64,000 nucleotides of DNA from Phanerochaete sordida (GCA_019973155.2 BPQB01000030.1:186001-250000); one strand, 5' to 3'; counted from the first letter of the stretch, positions 43,227 to 55,350 are shown. Notes: generated by a model from the sequence alone, not told the origin. A program made the numbers and translations.

Positions 43227-44394
43227 ATGTCTTCGACAGAAAATCCCTCGTCCACCCCTCATGAATATGCTCTACTTGGACGACATCCGGTCTTTTATAA
43301 TCCGACAGCGCACGGTACAATTACGACTTCCGCCCCAGCCACTGCGCTGGTAGTCAGGATCTCGCAGCATGTTGCCACCCAATCGAATGAAGGTGATATG
43401 CTGATTCACGCACGGAATACGGGAGCCACGAATGCGCCAGAGCTGCACTTCGCCGAAGATGTGAGACACCTAGATTACGGGCTACGTGGCCAGACTTTGG
43501 GGCACGAGCAAACGAACTGCGAGAACCGCGTTCTTCGTGCTCTAGTGTACACCGAGTATCTGCCTCTCGATACTCTATTCTCTACTTCCTCGAAGCACCT
43601 AGGAGAAATGGTGTACCAGATGCTCAATTGTACGTGATTGTCCCTCTCCACCATTTTTCGAGTCTCCCCTGACATTGCTGTTTCTAGGTCTTCATGATCT
43701 CCGTTACAAGGCTCATCTCCTGCACCGGAACGTCAGCTTCAGCAACATCATGGTCCAGCAGAATGGGCCGGACGGCAAGCCTCTGTTCATCCTCAATGAT
43801 TTCGACCTCGCCACGTGTGTGACAGATGACGGCAAGTTCGTGGATGGACCGACGGCCAAGCATCGCTCTGGGAGTCTGCCATTCATGGCTTGGGAGAAGC
43901 TCAGCGATCTCTGGGCACTGCACGAACGGACCGACGGCAACGATCTTCTCCCCGTTGGACATCGCCTGCGGTACGATTACGAGTCCTTGCTCTACGTCGC
44001 GTTGTGGTGCGCCTTCAAGTGCGAAAAGGTGCCTGCTCTCAAGAAGAAAGTCGCCGAGCAAGTGGCGGCCTGGGAACTCGGACCCTACGACGACTTAGCT
44101 ACGAAGAAATCCATGCTCCTCGGTCAACCACACAGCAACAGGGCACACACCTTCACACAATTCCGGTTCACGCCTCTCTTCGAGCCCTGGAGGAAGTGGT
44201 TCTGGTCATGGATTAAAGCCGTATCTTCTGCGGTCAGCCTCGTGGACGATTACGGCTCCGAAGCATGTCCGACCGACCTGTACAATGAATCGGACCCTTC
44301 CGTCGTCGACTACGAAACCATGAATGGCGTCTGGACTCGGGACAATATTTTGAAGGTGCTTCGTGCCGCTGAGCCTACGCCTCTTCCTCAGTAA
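43227..44394 (+). CDS. FunK1-like protein kinase, probable pseudokinase
   Basis: Exons 43227-43629 and 43688-44394 (GTACGT donor, CTAG acceptor) give 369 residues. The C-lobe is FunK1-like: LLHRNVSFSNIM at residues 145-156, LFILNDFDLA at 167-176, GSLPFMAWE, and YDYESLLYVALWC. In FunK1 kinases the catalytic loop is HRD; here it is HRN (residue 149). The beta-3 lysine position appears to be arginine (VVRIS, residue 44), and the N-lobe is short with no glycine loop. The DFD magnesium motif remains. I infer that phosphotransfer is weak or lost. FunK1 kinases are a large agaricomycete family of largely unknown substrates. Confidence 0.75.
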
Positions 44395-44653
44395 CTCCCT
44401 CTGTATTGGCACTCCGCCGCTCAGGGAAAGCTGGCACGCGTTGGGCGCGGGCCTTACAGCTTGTGTACGCGATTTTCCTTGTCTGTCTCGCGCGCAGGAG
44501 CTATACATATTTATCTTCCTAGCGACGAATTACATCCAAGTGCTCGGCTCGGCTCAGTAGAAGGAAGCGACGCTCGCGATGCTTTACAGTCGTTCATGTC
44601 TGCGCTCATGACTCAGTGGACGCTAGGCTTTAGGACCAGGAAGACGTACCTTG

Positions 44654-46520
44654 TCAGGCAATTCTACGAACATCGGTGGTCCCAGCAAGCCGCTGAGTGG
44701 AGTAGCAGACTTTCTTATGCCCTCCTTCATGCCAATCCCTAGCCAGCGTGGTCTTTGAGCGCTGACGTCGCGTCTCAACAACGGCTCTACACACCTCGTC
44801 TGACACCTCTGCGAGCAATAAAGCACCCTGAAGCATCCCTTACACGCAGAGAGCTTGTGCTCTGGCTTGGCCCCATGGCATATACACTCTCTCCAGCCGC
44901 ACGCCCTGCGCCACACGCGCAGCGGCGCCGCCGGCACCACAGCGTCATCATTCTCCACCCTCAAGTCGAGCCTGGCGGCCTCGCCAAGCGCGAGCCACGC
45001 CTCGAGCGCCGCTTCGCGCAGTGGGTAGGCGGCACGCGGGAGCGCGATGAGGGCATCGCGTGTGCGGTACCAGGATTTCACGAGGACGCGGCACTGCGCG
45101 GGTGCGAGCGCGAGGCCGGCGAGACCCTTTCGCGCGGACAGCGCGGAGGCGCATTTGTTCATCATAGGACGCAGGGCCTCTTTGACTGGGGCGAGTCAGG
45201 CGCAGCACAATGCGAGGATCCGTGAGCTGGCTCACAATACGTTGGCCCTTCGTCGTCGTCTTCGAACGTGGGGATGAGAACTCGCGAGAGCGCGAGGACC
45301 GCGATGCACACCGATTTGTCGTCTAAAGAGGCGGCGCTGACGGACTTGGGGTACTCGTTGAGGCACGACCTGTCAGAATGCATCAGAGATAGAAGAACAC
45401 GCATGTCGGTACGCTTACAGGGCCTCCTTGAAAGCGCGGTGGAGCGTAATCGGATGCCAGCCCTCTGCTCCGGAGCACACCTGCCGCTGCACAGCAACGA
45501 GCATCGCTCGTACAAAAGCTCCATCCCTCTGTTTGTACGGGCTGACGGCCGGGTCGTGGCAGATGCGCTCTATGATCATCAGCATACCAAAAAGCTGGTC
45601 GTCGACGAGCCAATCTGAGTTCGACTGGAGGGCCTCGACGCAGCGGGAGATGAGCGTCCGCGGGCAGACGAAGCCTTGCGTCAGCGACTCCTGGAGGAAC
45701 TGAGCGTGGTGCCAGGTCGGCGTCGTCGAGGTGAGGCTTGTAAGGACTAGTATGAAATTGAAGGAGGCCGGGAGCTTATCGAACATGGAACCGGTCCAGC
45801 ACATGAGGGCTGCGTGCCCGAGGTCGCTCTCAAGGATACCCAAGGTTTGCATTCTGTGGAATCGAACCTGTTAGCTTGCATATAGGGCAACCTATTGAAG
45901 TACATATACCTGGTGCGCTCATACATTTCGAGGTATAGCGGCATGAGTTCTGCCAGGAAGACTCGGAATGCCCGTGCATATCGTAATCCAGAACCAGCGG
46001 CTCTGGTAGGATCTTCTCCGTATCTGAGAATGTCGCTATATTCTGCCAGTAGCTCCCAAATGCGCGGGAACTGCTTCAGCGCATGCTTCTCCCAGGCATA
46101 AAGGACTTGGTCCCAGTCGTCGTCAGGAGGCGTTGCATACTCCATAACACGGCACAGCGCCGCGTAGACAGATAAGACATAGACCTGTCCCTTGATCAGC
46201 ACGCGAGCGAGCATTATAGATGAGAGCGTGCGCACAGTAACGTCTACATCCTTGAAAAACTCGTCATAAAGCTGCTTCTCAAGCGCTATTTCGAGGAGAA
46301 CGTGCGGCAGCTTGCCCTTCACAAGCTGACGACAGATTTTCTGTGAGGGCTGCTCTGCATAGCAGTTGTAAAAGTCCCGCAGAAAACGCGTACGCAGTCC
46401 AGGGTGTTTACGGTTCAAGTGCAGCTTCCGCAACATCGCCCCTGCCTGGGAGGGGCGGGAGTGGAAGTCGCTTGCGCTCCACGTCGAAATGGGAGAAGAT
46501 TTTGGGCGAAATTTGGACAT
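44654..46520 (-). CDS. MYND zinc-finger protein F
   Basis: Starts at 46520 (MSKFRPKSSPISTWSASDFH), then SRPSQAGAMLRKLHLNRKHP, LVKGKLPHVLLEIALEKQLY, LSVYAALCRVMEYATPPDDD, and QFPRIWELLAEYSDILRYGE. The region before the finger (AAYPLREAALEAWLALGEAA) is shared with copy G. The finger is ECICHGAKPEHKLSACKGC, VLYCSQRCQTR and, after the intron, DWHEGGHKKVC, with a 16-residue tail ending at 44654. Copies F and G use ECICHG where A to E use ECLCFG, and so form a third subgroup. Intact as far as visible; function unknown. Confidence 0.7.
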
Positions 46521-46813
46521 CTAGGCGAAGTTTGTAGATGCCCTGAGGGCGAGATGATGAGAGGACTTTGCATGTGTGGAACAGACGACCCAGTGTATCA
46601 TCATGGTCAGGGAAACATAGGGGCTCTCTACGCTGGAGCCATCCCACGGTGACTGTTCTCTGATGACTCAGCGGGGCGCTTTACAATGTCTACCTCGGGA
46701 ACGAACAGACTAGGAACGCAGCCTGTATATGTCCAGAGATACAGTGACGGACGCTAAGATACGGGGATGGTAGGCACATCGGTACGTGAGATCCCCGGAA
46801 TGCGTACAGTCCT

Positions 46814-48733
46814 TCAGAATCTCTCCGAGCCGGAGCAGAGGGACCTGTGTCCTCCTTCGCTCCAGTCCCTGGTAGACAGCGCATTCAGATCGCTACAGCA
46901 TGAATTCGATGACAGGACTTACCGCGACTGACATTGTGGTGAGCAGTAGGTCACCCTGAAGCACCCCTTGCAGGCGCGTAGCTTGTGCCTCGGCCGGACG
47001 CCGTGACATATACATTCATTCCATGCGCATACCTTCCTCAAGACGGGGGGCAATGACGTCGGCAGTATAAATTCGGGAGGTTGGAAGACCTTACGGACAT
47101 CCAGGCCGGCGCCGCGGCCGAGGTTTAACCACGCCTCAAGTGCGGCGTCGCGGAGGGGATATGATAGGGACGGCAGAGCCCGAAGGCCGTCGCGCGCTTT
47201 GTACCATGCGTCTGCCAGAGCCCTGGCTTGAGCCGGCGGGAGCTTGTAGCCGTCGATGCCGCCGCGAACAGCCAGAGCAGAGGCGCACATGGTGATCATC
47301 GGGCGGAAGGCGTTTGTGACTGCGAGAGGTGAGGAAACGCAGGCGAGGAAGGGTCGGCCGACTCACAGTCTGCCTGCGCGATTTCGTACTCCAGGGCGGG
47401 AACGAGAACCCATGCGAGCGAAAGGAACGCAGGGCATATCATGTCACGGTTGAGGACGGCGTCGCAGAGGGCTGTTTGCTGGGCAGTCAGCCACTCTTTG
47501 TGGAAACCATTGGACTCAGAAAGCGAAGATGAGGCTCATGTGCATGGCCACTCACACTGCGAGCATATAAGTGCTGCAGAGGTTTTCCACAAGGTCTTCC
47601 TCGGTGCCAGAGCATATTTGACGTTGCGAAGCGATGAGCGCCCCGCGACAAATTTCGAAGCTGCCGGCGTCCTTGAATGAGGTGCCGATGTTCCGATCGT
47701 AGATGAGCCATTGTATGATTTGCATGACCTCGTTCAGGTCGTCGTCCACAAGCCAGTCCGAATTCGATGCGAGCACTTCACCACAGCGAGCCAACAGAGT
47801 ATCCGTGATAATGCTGCCGCTGTCCAGTGCGTCGTGTGTGAATTTACGCCGTTCAGCCACGGAGGCGCAGGAAAAGAGCGTCATGATGATGGACGGATAG
47901 CCGTGGGAAGGATGGTCCGCGCCCGTTATGGAACCAACCCAACACACGAACGCCAGATGACCGAGGTCGCTTTCCAAGAGGCGTGGCGTACCTTTCCTAC
48001 GTCGCGATAGGAGGTCAGACTAGGGATTTAACTGCACAAGACGGCTTACTCAGTGCGTGGGCATAGTTCAAGGTAGCGAAGCATGAGGTCTGCGATCAGC
48101 TCCCGGAAGGCCCGAGCAAGTCTGTAGGCGTAGTATACGGCAGGCTCGTGTACCTTGGTGCGAAGTTTGTCGCCACACCGGAAAATGTGGGGGTACCTTG
48201 CTAGCAGCGTCCACAGCTGTGTGAGCTGCTCCGCAGCATGGTTCTCCCAGGCAGCTATAGCGTCATCGTAATGGTCGAGGCCGTCGGGAGGGGCCGCGTA
48301 GACCATAGCGCGATGCATGGCACCATACACGGAGAGAACGTAAAGCTAGCAATCCGTGAGCGTCCTAAGGGTCCATGAGATGGAATCAGAGTATGCTTAC
48401 TCCAACATTTTCGTCTGAGAGGAATTGCTCATAGAGCTGCTCATCCTGCATGACCTGGAGGAGAGCGTGTGGCAGGCGTCCCTCCAAAAGACCTTGACAG
48501 ACATCCTGAGACGGGTGTTCCCTAAAGCACGTCGCGAAGGTCCGGAGAAACTGCTCGCGTTGCCCGGTGTCTGTGACATTCGCATGGAGTTCCAGTAGCG
48601 TCTTTCCAGCCTCGGAAGGACGTGTGTAGAAATCGCCTGCGCTCCACGGGACGTGTGTGGTTGACGCAGAGGAGGGAGAAGTCATCGCGCTGGAGAAGTC
48701 GAGGCTCTCGTAGTGATGCTGGTAAGAGCTCAC
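46814..48733 (-). CDS. MYND zinc-finger protein G
   Basis: Head-to-tail with copy F. Start at 48733 (MSSYQHHYESLDFSSAMTSP) or at the in-frame ATG at 48685. Then come VPWSAGDFYTRPSEAGKTLL, LLEGRLPHALLQVMQDEQLY, YGAMHRAMVYAAPPDGLDHY, and QLTQLWTLLARYPHIFRCGD. The finger is ECICHGVRPRHKLRACKGC, VTYCSPQCQSR and, beyond the intron, DWSEGGHRSLCSGSERF with stop at 46814-46816. The order and spacing match copy F, indicating a recent tandem duplication. Confidence 0.7.
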
Positions 48734-49410
48734 ATAGATCCAACCTGCGTGCTGGCACCGACTCTTGACTCGAGATTCATAGGGGCTACAACTGAGTTAC
48801 GGGTCGGAGACATCGGTCAGTTCGGAAAAGCGCAGGGCGCTTCACGATTTCGACGCCCATGTTATCTAGCGCGCGCCAGCTTTCGTCCACCATCTTCAGC
48901 GGGCCCACATACGCTATACTCACAATATCTCGGCCTTTTTAAATGCAGGAATTCCGTTGGCATTCGTATCCGACTGGTACCGAGTTCATCGTAGCTTTGG
49001 AGCGCGTTTACCTCACGACTCGGCCGTTTTGGCAGATCCATGCGCGACTTGGAGGTCGCGTTACACCCGGAACGTCAGGCCGCGGTCTCTGTGAGTGCAT
49101 CCACAAGCCTCCACAAGCTCGTGACGACGTTCTGAGGATGGTGTTTTCGAGATTGCAGCCATCCTGAGCCGTCTGTTCTCACAGCCGCGCGCCTGGGCCT
49201 TATCGCCCGATCCGCGAATAGCCCACGGCGCGGCTGCTGCGGTTGCATGACTGCTTAGCCGCATGCATTCTCGCGACGAACCGCTTCGCGAAGCGGCCTT
49301 TGGGCAGGACGTCCATGCAGCGCGGGCCCATAAGAGTGCGATCGCGAGATGGCGAGTCGTCGAGTACCTCGCTCCTTGGCATCCCGCGCGGACCTGCAGA
49401 CGAGACCAAG
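48734..49410. other. Divergent promoter region, MYND-G / carboxypeptidase
   Basis: About 680 bases between divergent start codons. No coding segment or repeat recognised. Confidence 0.4.
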
Positions 49411-51605
49411 ATGGCACGCTCCTGCCAGTCCGTGCGACTCGCTCTACTCGGACTCGCCCTCGTGGTCGTCGGGACGCTCGGCGTCGCGATTGACGCAGTC
49501 AACCATGTCCGGTCCGCGAGCACGCCGGCCTTCCAGACGTTTCAGTCGCAGGTGCAACCCGATGTTGGGCTGCGGTTCGTCCGGAACTCGGGCGTCTGCG
49601 AGACTACACCCGGTGTCGAGCAGCTCTCCGGCTATGTCGACTTTGGGACGAACATGTCCATGGTCAGTATGATGTGGCGCATCGTCGTCATATTAGGCTG
49701 ATTGATCCGTGTTACAGTGGTTCTGGTTCTTTGAATCGAGACACGAGCCTGAGACTACGCCTTTCACGCTATGGTCAGTCGCCTTCCTTGTGGGCGCGGT
49801 TATTCATTTGTAACCATCCTTTCCAGGCTCAATGGTGGCCCAGGCTGCTCGTCAATGATAGGACTGTTCCAAGGCATGTGCATTTAACGTTGCCTATGCG
49901 ACGGCGTCGTTCGCTAATATAACGCTCGTGCCAGAACACGGCCCCTGCCGCGTACTTGAAGACGGCGTGACCACCGAGCTCAACCCCTTCAGGTCCGCAC
50001 TTCGTTGCTGATTTGACAGCTTTGAACTCAAAGCATTTGTTGGACAGCTGGAACAACATCAGCAACAGTATGATCTCATCTATGCATGCCTTCGTTTGAA
50101 GGGCTAACAATTGTTCTACAGTCATCTACATCGACCAGCCTATAGGCACCGGCTTTTCACATGGGACCGTTGATATCAATAGCACATTCGCCGCAGCGCC
50201 AGCCTTCTGGACAGCCTTCCAGCTGCTCCTGGAGAGCCAAGAGCTGGCAAAGTACAAGAATCGCGAGTCAGTGTCCCCCAACTTCGCGCTTTGAAGCCGA
50301 GCATCTCATTCTATTCATCAAGATTTGTTTTCGCCACAGAGAGCTATGGCGGACACTACGGTCCCGAATTTGTGACGTTTTTTGACGAGCAGAACGCCAA
50401 GATCGACGCGGGCTCCGTGCAAGGCGAAAAGATCCATGTCAGCCGGCTGATGATCAACAAGTCCGTGTCGCTCTTGCCTCACGCCCGCCGGTGACTGACG
50501 AATTGGCGCTATTCAGCGGCTGGTACGATCCCTTGCTGCAAAACGAGGCATACGTCACGTTTGCAACGGACGCGCCCGGGTACGGCCAGCTGCAGAGCGA
50601 CGCGGTCATCGCGGCGCTGAACGACGCGTTCTTCGGCGCTGGCGGCTGCCAGGAGCAGGAGCTTGCGTGTTATGCCGCCGGCAACGGCACGGACAGCAAC
50701 ACGATCTGCAGGACGGCAGACGACTTCTGCGTGAGCAGCGCCTCAGATCGTGACGTATGATGCGCTTGAGCTGACGACTCTCCGCGGACAACGAATGCCA
50801 GATCGAGAACGTGTTCGTGCCGGCGGTGGGCGACCGCGACTCGGACGACCTGCGGCAGAACTCGTCGGCGCTGTTCCCCTCAGAGTCCTATGTTACGTTC
50901 CTGCGCAACGCGACGGTCATGAAACTCATCGGGGCAGAGGTGCGCGCATCACGCGGCTGGGCGAATACGAGATCTGACCCAAGGAGCTGGCCAGGCGCGA
51001 TACAGCGAGTGCGCGGGTTCGGTGGGCAATCAATTCTCGCGTACGGGCGACGATGCGCGGACGCTCCTGCCGCAGCTGGGCGCGCTCGTAAACTCCGGGC
51101 TGAAGACGCTCATCTGGGTACGTGCTATCCTCGCCCTGCGGAGCGCGCGAAACTGATCTGCGCGCAGGCAGGTGACGCGGACATCAAGTACGTCCTTGTT
51201 CGCTATTTAGGAAATAGAGACGTGCGCTGACCCGCGCGCGTTTCAGCTGCAACTGGCTCGGCGGGCACGCCGCGGTGCTTGCGATGGACTGGTTTGGGAA
51301 CGCGACGTTCCATCGCACGCCGTTCAAGAACATCACCATCCGCGGACAGCCGGTCGCGGCGGTCCAGAATGTGGACAACCTCTCCTTCGCGTAAGCACCG
51401 CTTCCTGTGCATCAGGGACACCGCGTTGAGACCGTTCATTTCGTAGGCGAGTGTATCAAGCAGGTCATGAGATTGTGAGCTTCTCTTCATCTGTAACTCG
51501 CGCTCGTCTGACCACGGTCTTCATAAGCCTGCCTTCCAGCCCGAAGCAGCCTTCGAAATCTTCTCGCAAGTCGTCAAGGGTGAACAGCTGCACTCGGTTA
51601 TGTAG
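49411..51605 (+). CDS. Serine carboxypeptidase, peptidase family S10
   Basis: Removes C-terminal residues from peptides at acidic pH, in the vacuole or outside the cell. The start at 49411 gives a signal segment (MARSCQSVRLALLGLALVVV). Spliced exons yield WFWFFESRHEPETTPFTLWL, NGGPGCSSMIGLFQEHGPCR, WNNISNIIYIDQPIGTGFSH, the catalytic serine in FATESYGGHYGPEF, the aspartate in AGDADINCNWLGG, and the histidine in YQAGHEIPAFQPEAA. All three catalytic residues are present, and about ten introns are needed. One intron appears to have a GC donor (49874-49875). Several NxT/NxS sites (NAT, NGT, NSS) suggest glycosylation. The stop is at 51603-51605. Confidence 0.88.
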
Positions 51606-51827
51606 CGAGTAGCATTTACGACGTCTTGTAGAGTCAGCGTTGTATGCCCATTTTAGAGGTGCAATCCAGGACTTCAGGCAGAGTTATGAGGAGTTACGAG
51701 CACGATATCGCCGAAGTCCGTCCCGCTCTGCCCATGGGCGTCTACGGGCACAGCCGGCGGCAGTGGCCTGATTGGTGCGGCAGCATTCTGGACGCTCCCG
51801 CAACCTTCACCACCACCGCCGACGACG

Positions 51828-53766
51828 ATGAGCTCCGAGGATGTGAGCACCAGCCCACACGCTGCCAAGGGCAAGGGGCGCGCTCGCCCAGAGGACCTCG
51901 ACGAGCGGACACCTCTCCTCGCCTCAGGGTCCGGCACCCACTACGAACCAGAGCCCACGACACCCCGACGGCGCCGCCTCGTCGCGCAGCTCCTCTCTGT
52001 ATTCTTGTATTCTTTCTCATTCTGTGTACTCCTCTTCATCATTGTACTTCTTATTGCCTACTCCTATGGATCTCGGGCGTCCAGCATACCCCCAGACGAG
52101 CTGATACAGCGCGCGCTCATCGCGCGGGGGCCAGACCGGCTGGACGTCCTCAACATCACCAGCGACGGCGGAATCTGGTTGCGTGTGCGGGGCAGGGTGG
52201 GCCTAGATGCAGGGCGCGTGATAGGCGTCGCTACCGAGGAGGATGAGTCCTATCTCCAGTTCTGGTGGAAGTCGATTGGCCGGTGGGGCATCGAGCAGCT
52301 GGACAGTGTCACCGCGAACCTCTCGACCATAGAAGTCTCGTCGCAACATGATCATCTCGCGGCGGTCGTCATACCGCCCCTAGACCTGCCACTCACGGCA
52401 GACCCGCCCCACGACGATAGCTGGCTCACCGAGGTCACGATACCGGTCTATATCCAGCCCACGAAGAACATGACCGCCCTGCTGCGCTTTGTCCGCGAGA
52501 GCTGGCGCGACGGAACTATGCGCGTCGAAGCGCATGTAGGACGTGCGGCCATTCGTGGCGGCCATCTTCACGAAGGTGGCTGGAGAAGCGCACTCAGCGC
52601 CGTTCGCAAAGATGTGGTCAGCCATGTCAGTCTGAGGGGTGAGTCCGTGACCTAAGCAATATGAAACCCTACTGACCTTGTTCTCCTTTAGTGCCCCATT
52701 TGCCAGGGCTTCCGCCTCCCGGCACTGACCAGCCTTTACCCCCTGCTTCCCAGTTAGTGACCTTGACGTCTTTCAAGCTCGAGTCTGACGACTCACGGCT
52801 CGCCATATTCGCCAATGCAACAGCTATTAACCCTGCCCCAGAGAATGTTCGTTACACCGCCGATCCGATCCCGTTCACTATCGCGCTACCAGCAAACGGC
52901 ACGGCGGAGATGCTCCCGGTCGCCACGGTGCACACCGCTCCCTTCACTTTGACACATCCGAACATCTCTATGTCACTGTCAGGCCATGTCTTACCGTTGA
53001 CGAAGAATGCATCTGCCGCTGTGTCCACACTCCTCGCGAACTATGTCTCCGAAAGGGACTCACAGATTTCAATTTCGACACCGCTGCTGCCTAATTTTGC
53101 TGCGACGGCAGTTTTCCCTGCACTGCGGCCGAAGCCCCAGATCCTAAGGGACGTCACCATCAAGAATATGAAGATCAAGTCGGCTGCAAACGGCGGTATG
53201 CTGGCCAGTGGCACTGTCTTTGCACGAATCGTCCTGCCTCCACGCTTCCGCGTCGGCCTTAATGTCACACGCGTGCTACCCGACGTCCTTGTCTTCGACG
53301 GCGAGGTGCCCGACCAGGACATAGCCCCCGCGATGCGGCGCGGAGATGCTCCTCCCGCGCCACCGCTGCCCGACCCGCTACCCGACCGCGCCTTTGGGCA
53401 CATCCGGCCCGAGGACTGGGTTCCGTCGACAAGCTTCCCGAGCGATGGCGAGGCGCACGACGGCACAGCCGTCGACGTCTACGCGGATATCGTGGATGTC
53501 CCCTTGGAGATCCTGCCTGGCCGCGACCGGGAGTTCCGCAACTTCGTGGGGAAGGTGTGTCCGCACACCGCGCCGTTCGTGTGCTGTCATCCTAACGTTT
53601 CACCCAGGTGATTTTTAGCGCGAACGGCGCGGTCGCGGGCGTCCAGGGCGTTGCTGCGGTTGCGGTAGACGTCCAGGGTTTGCCGCTCGTGCACGGGGAG
53701 ATGGAGCTCGAGGGGCTGCCATTCAAGGGGAGAGTGCGTATCGGGAAGGGCGCGCTGCTGATGTGA
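51828..53766 (+). CDS. Vacuolar membrane protein with large lumenal domain (Tag1/DUF3712-like)
   Basis: Exons 51828-52638, 52692-53554 and 53608-53766 give 610 residues. A cytosolic N-terminus (about 50 residues, with a DERTPLLASG dileucine-type sorting motif) precedes one transmembrane segment (LYSFSFCVLLFIIVLLIAYS). A large beta-rich lumenal region follows with repeated motifs such as VTIPVYIQPTK, DVTIKNMKIKSANG-type strands, and VDVYADIVDVPLEILPG. This matches the DUF3712/Tag1 (YLR173W) layout. These proteins are often labelled pre-rRNA processing by database transfer. In yeast, Tag1 is a vacuolar membrane protein that ends autophagy under prolonged starvation. The topology and ERTPLL signal fit a vacuolar location better than a nucleolar one. 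Confidence 0.78.
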
Positions 53767-54206
53767 CATCCGCCGCCTGGAGTGTTGGATGGACGTTCGG
53801 AGTTTGCTGTACGCTGTCATCAGTCTTTCTGGACTTTTGTTGGAATGTAGAACATGTCGCTCGTGCATCGCTCTCGGCGACCGTCGACGTCGCGCTGCGC
53901 ACAGAACGCCGGCTGAGCAAACGTCTGATGCTGCACGTCCATCATCAGCAATGTGCGGTGGCAATGTCCAGTGACCCGTGAACGTCGGCGTAATAGATAC
54001 ATGTAAGGCGGATTATGGGAGAATACAGCAGGTGTCTAGATGTAGAGATACAGGGAGAGGACGGGGACGGTGACGGGGACGGTGCGAAGGATATGGCGTG
54101 AGCGGCGGCGTCGGGCAGAGCCCGCAGTGACATGCGCTGCGCTGCGCACTGCCGCGGTGCGCAGAAGCAGAGAAGGCGGAGGTGCACCTCGGCGACGTGC
54201 CACCGT

Positions 54207-54719
54207 TCAACGGCGGCCGTTCTGGATGCAGGTGGGGCAGAACTCGGGGAGCTGCGGGGCTGCGGCCGACGGTCAGAAGCTGGGCGAAGGCCCCCGAAGC
54301 GGCGCGAACACTCACAGTACTGCTCCGTGGGCTGGCGGCTGGGCGCGGCGCGGGCACTGTTCAGCATGAATAAAAGCGGGGAAGGCGGCGCGCTTACTAT
54401 TGCCAGCAGCTCTTCTTGCAGGACGCCCCCGCGCAGTGCGGCGGGTGCGCCGGGCTGAAGATGCAGTTCGTGCGGTCGCACTCGATCTGGGGCCGGCGGT
54501 CAGCACGGCGGGCGTTGACGATGCCGCTGACTCACGATCTGCTCGGGCTGCGAGGCGGGACGCGTCAGGAATCGGATGCGCGATGTGGACAGCTGCGGAC
54601 ATACCATCGCGTAGGCGTGGCCGCACTTGGTGTAGATATAGCAAACGCTAAGGAACCACGGTGTTCAGAACAGGGAGTAAGTTAGCCGAGCATGCGACTA
54701 ACTGGCGTCTGGTACACAT
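54207..54719 (-). CDS. Six-exon cysteine-rich small protein
   Basis: A gene missed by simple frame searches. Exons 54719-54703, 54647-54605, 54547-54536 (12 bases), 54486-54398, 54356-54316 and 54259-54207 join in frame to 84 residues. Visible pieces are MCTRRHVCYIYTKCGHAYAM, IIECDRTNCIFSPAHPPHC, CKKSCWQY, RQPTEQYSPQ, and LPEFCPTC, then IQNGRR. Cysteines occur in C-X6-C, C-X4-C-X8-C-X5-C-X3-C and C-X2-C spacing, with histidines nearby, so a zinc-binding fold is likely. From memory it resembles a family of 80-90 residue cytosolic proteins recurring in agaricomycetes. There is no signal peptide. A TATA box (GGTATAAATG) lies on its strand at 54826-54835. Confidence 0.6.
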
Positions 54720-54999
54720 ATCAAGATGGTTTAGATGGGTCGTAAAGTCGCGTGAGTAGGTAGAAGTCTTGTTGTTGAGATACTTGTAGATAGCGGGTTG
54801 GGGGAACTGGACCTGTTTTTGCCCCGCCATTTATACCTCGACGCCTCCCATCGAACACGGCGGCTGTACACAACCGAGCGTAGCATCGAGTACCTGCTCC
54901 ATTTCTCTGGCTGATCTGTGCTGTCGCCAGAGTGCGGAGACAGTACGTCTGCCACGCCAGTGATAGCCCCCCGCGCCGCCGAGCGCATCATACGAGCCA
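54720..54999. other. Promoter of the cysteine-rich small protein
   Basis: Contains the TATA box at about 54828-54834 (minus strand), about 110 bases before the ATG. Nothing else is recognised. Confidence 0.4.
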
Positions 55000-55350
55000 C
55001 ACAGGGTGCTGGCGGATCAGACGGAGGCTACGCCCCTTGTAATAGGCACGCCTGCCTCGAGGGGCTGGCGCAGCGCGAAACGGCAAAGCACTCTGTTTGG
55101 GTGACAGTGAGCACGGAATCACGGATGTAAGGAAGACGCGTTCACTCACGACCAGTTGCACGCGGTACTCCGTCGCCGCGCGTAGACGACAGGCACCGTG
55201 GAAGCGTTCTGCGCGGGCGCAACGATTTTGCAGGGCACCCACAAAAGCTTGTACGCGATGCTCATCGAAATGACCGCAGAGCAACGCGTCACACGTCTCG
55301 GATTGGCCGCACGGAGGCACGCCGAGGACAACCTGCCAGCATAGGTACAT
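55000..55350 (-). CDS. Possible small protein, uncertain
   Basis: From ATG 55350 a cysteine-rich frame runs MYLCWQVVLGVPPCGQSETC, then DALLCGHFDEHRVQAFVGAL and QNRCARAERFHGACRLRAAT. At its end, GTGAGT (after CTGGTC) and a downstream ACAG bound a 57-base segment divisible by three, so retained and spliced forms would both stay in frame. No family is recognised. The regular cysteine content and the consensus donor favour a real gene, but the evidence is thin. Confidence 0.3.

Noticed and set aside
51828..53766. Reading the gene as a pre-rRNA processing factor
   Set aside because: That label is common in databases, but the protein shows a membrane anchor, an ERTPLL sorting motif and a lumenal beta-rich domain, as in Tag1.
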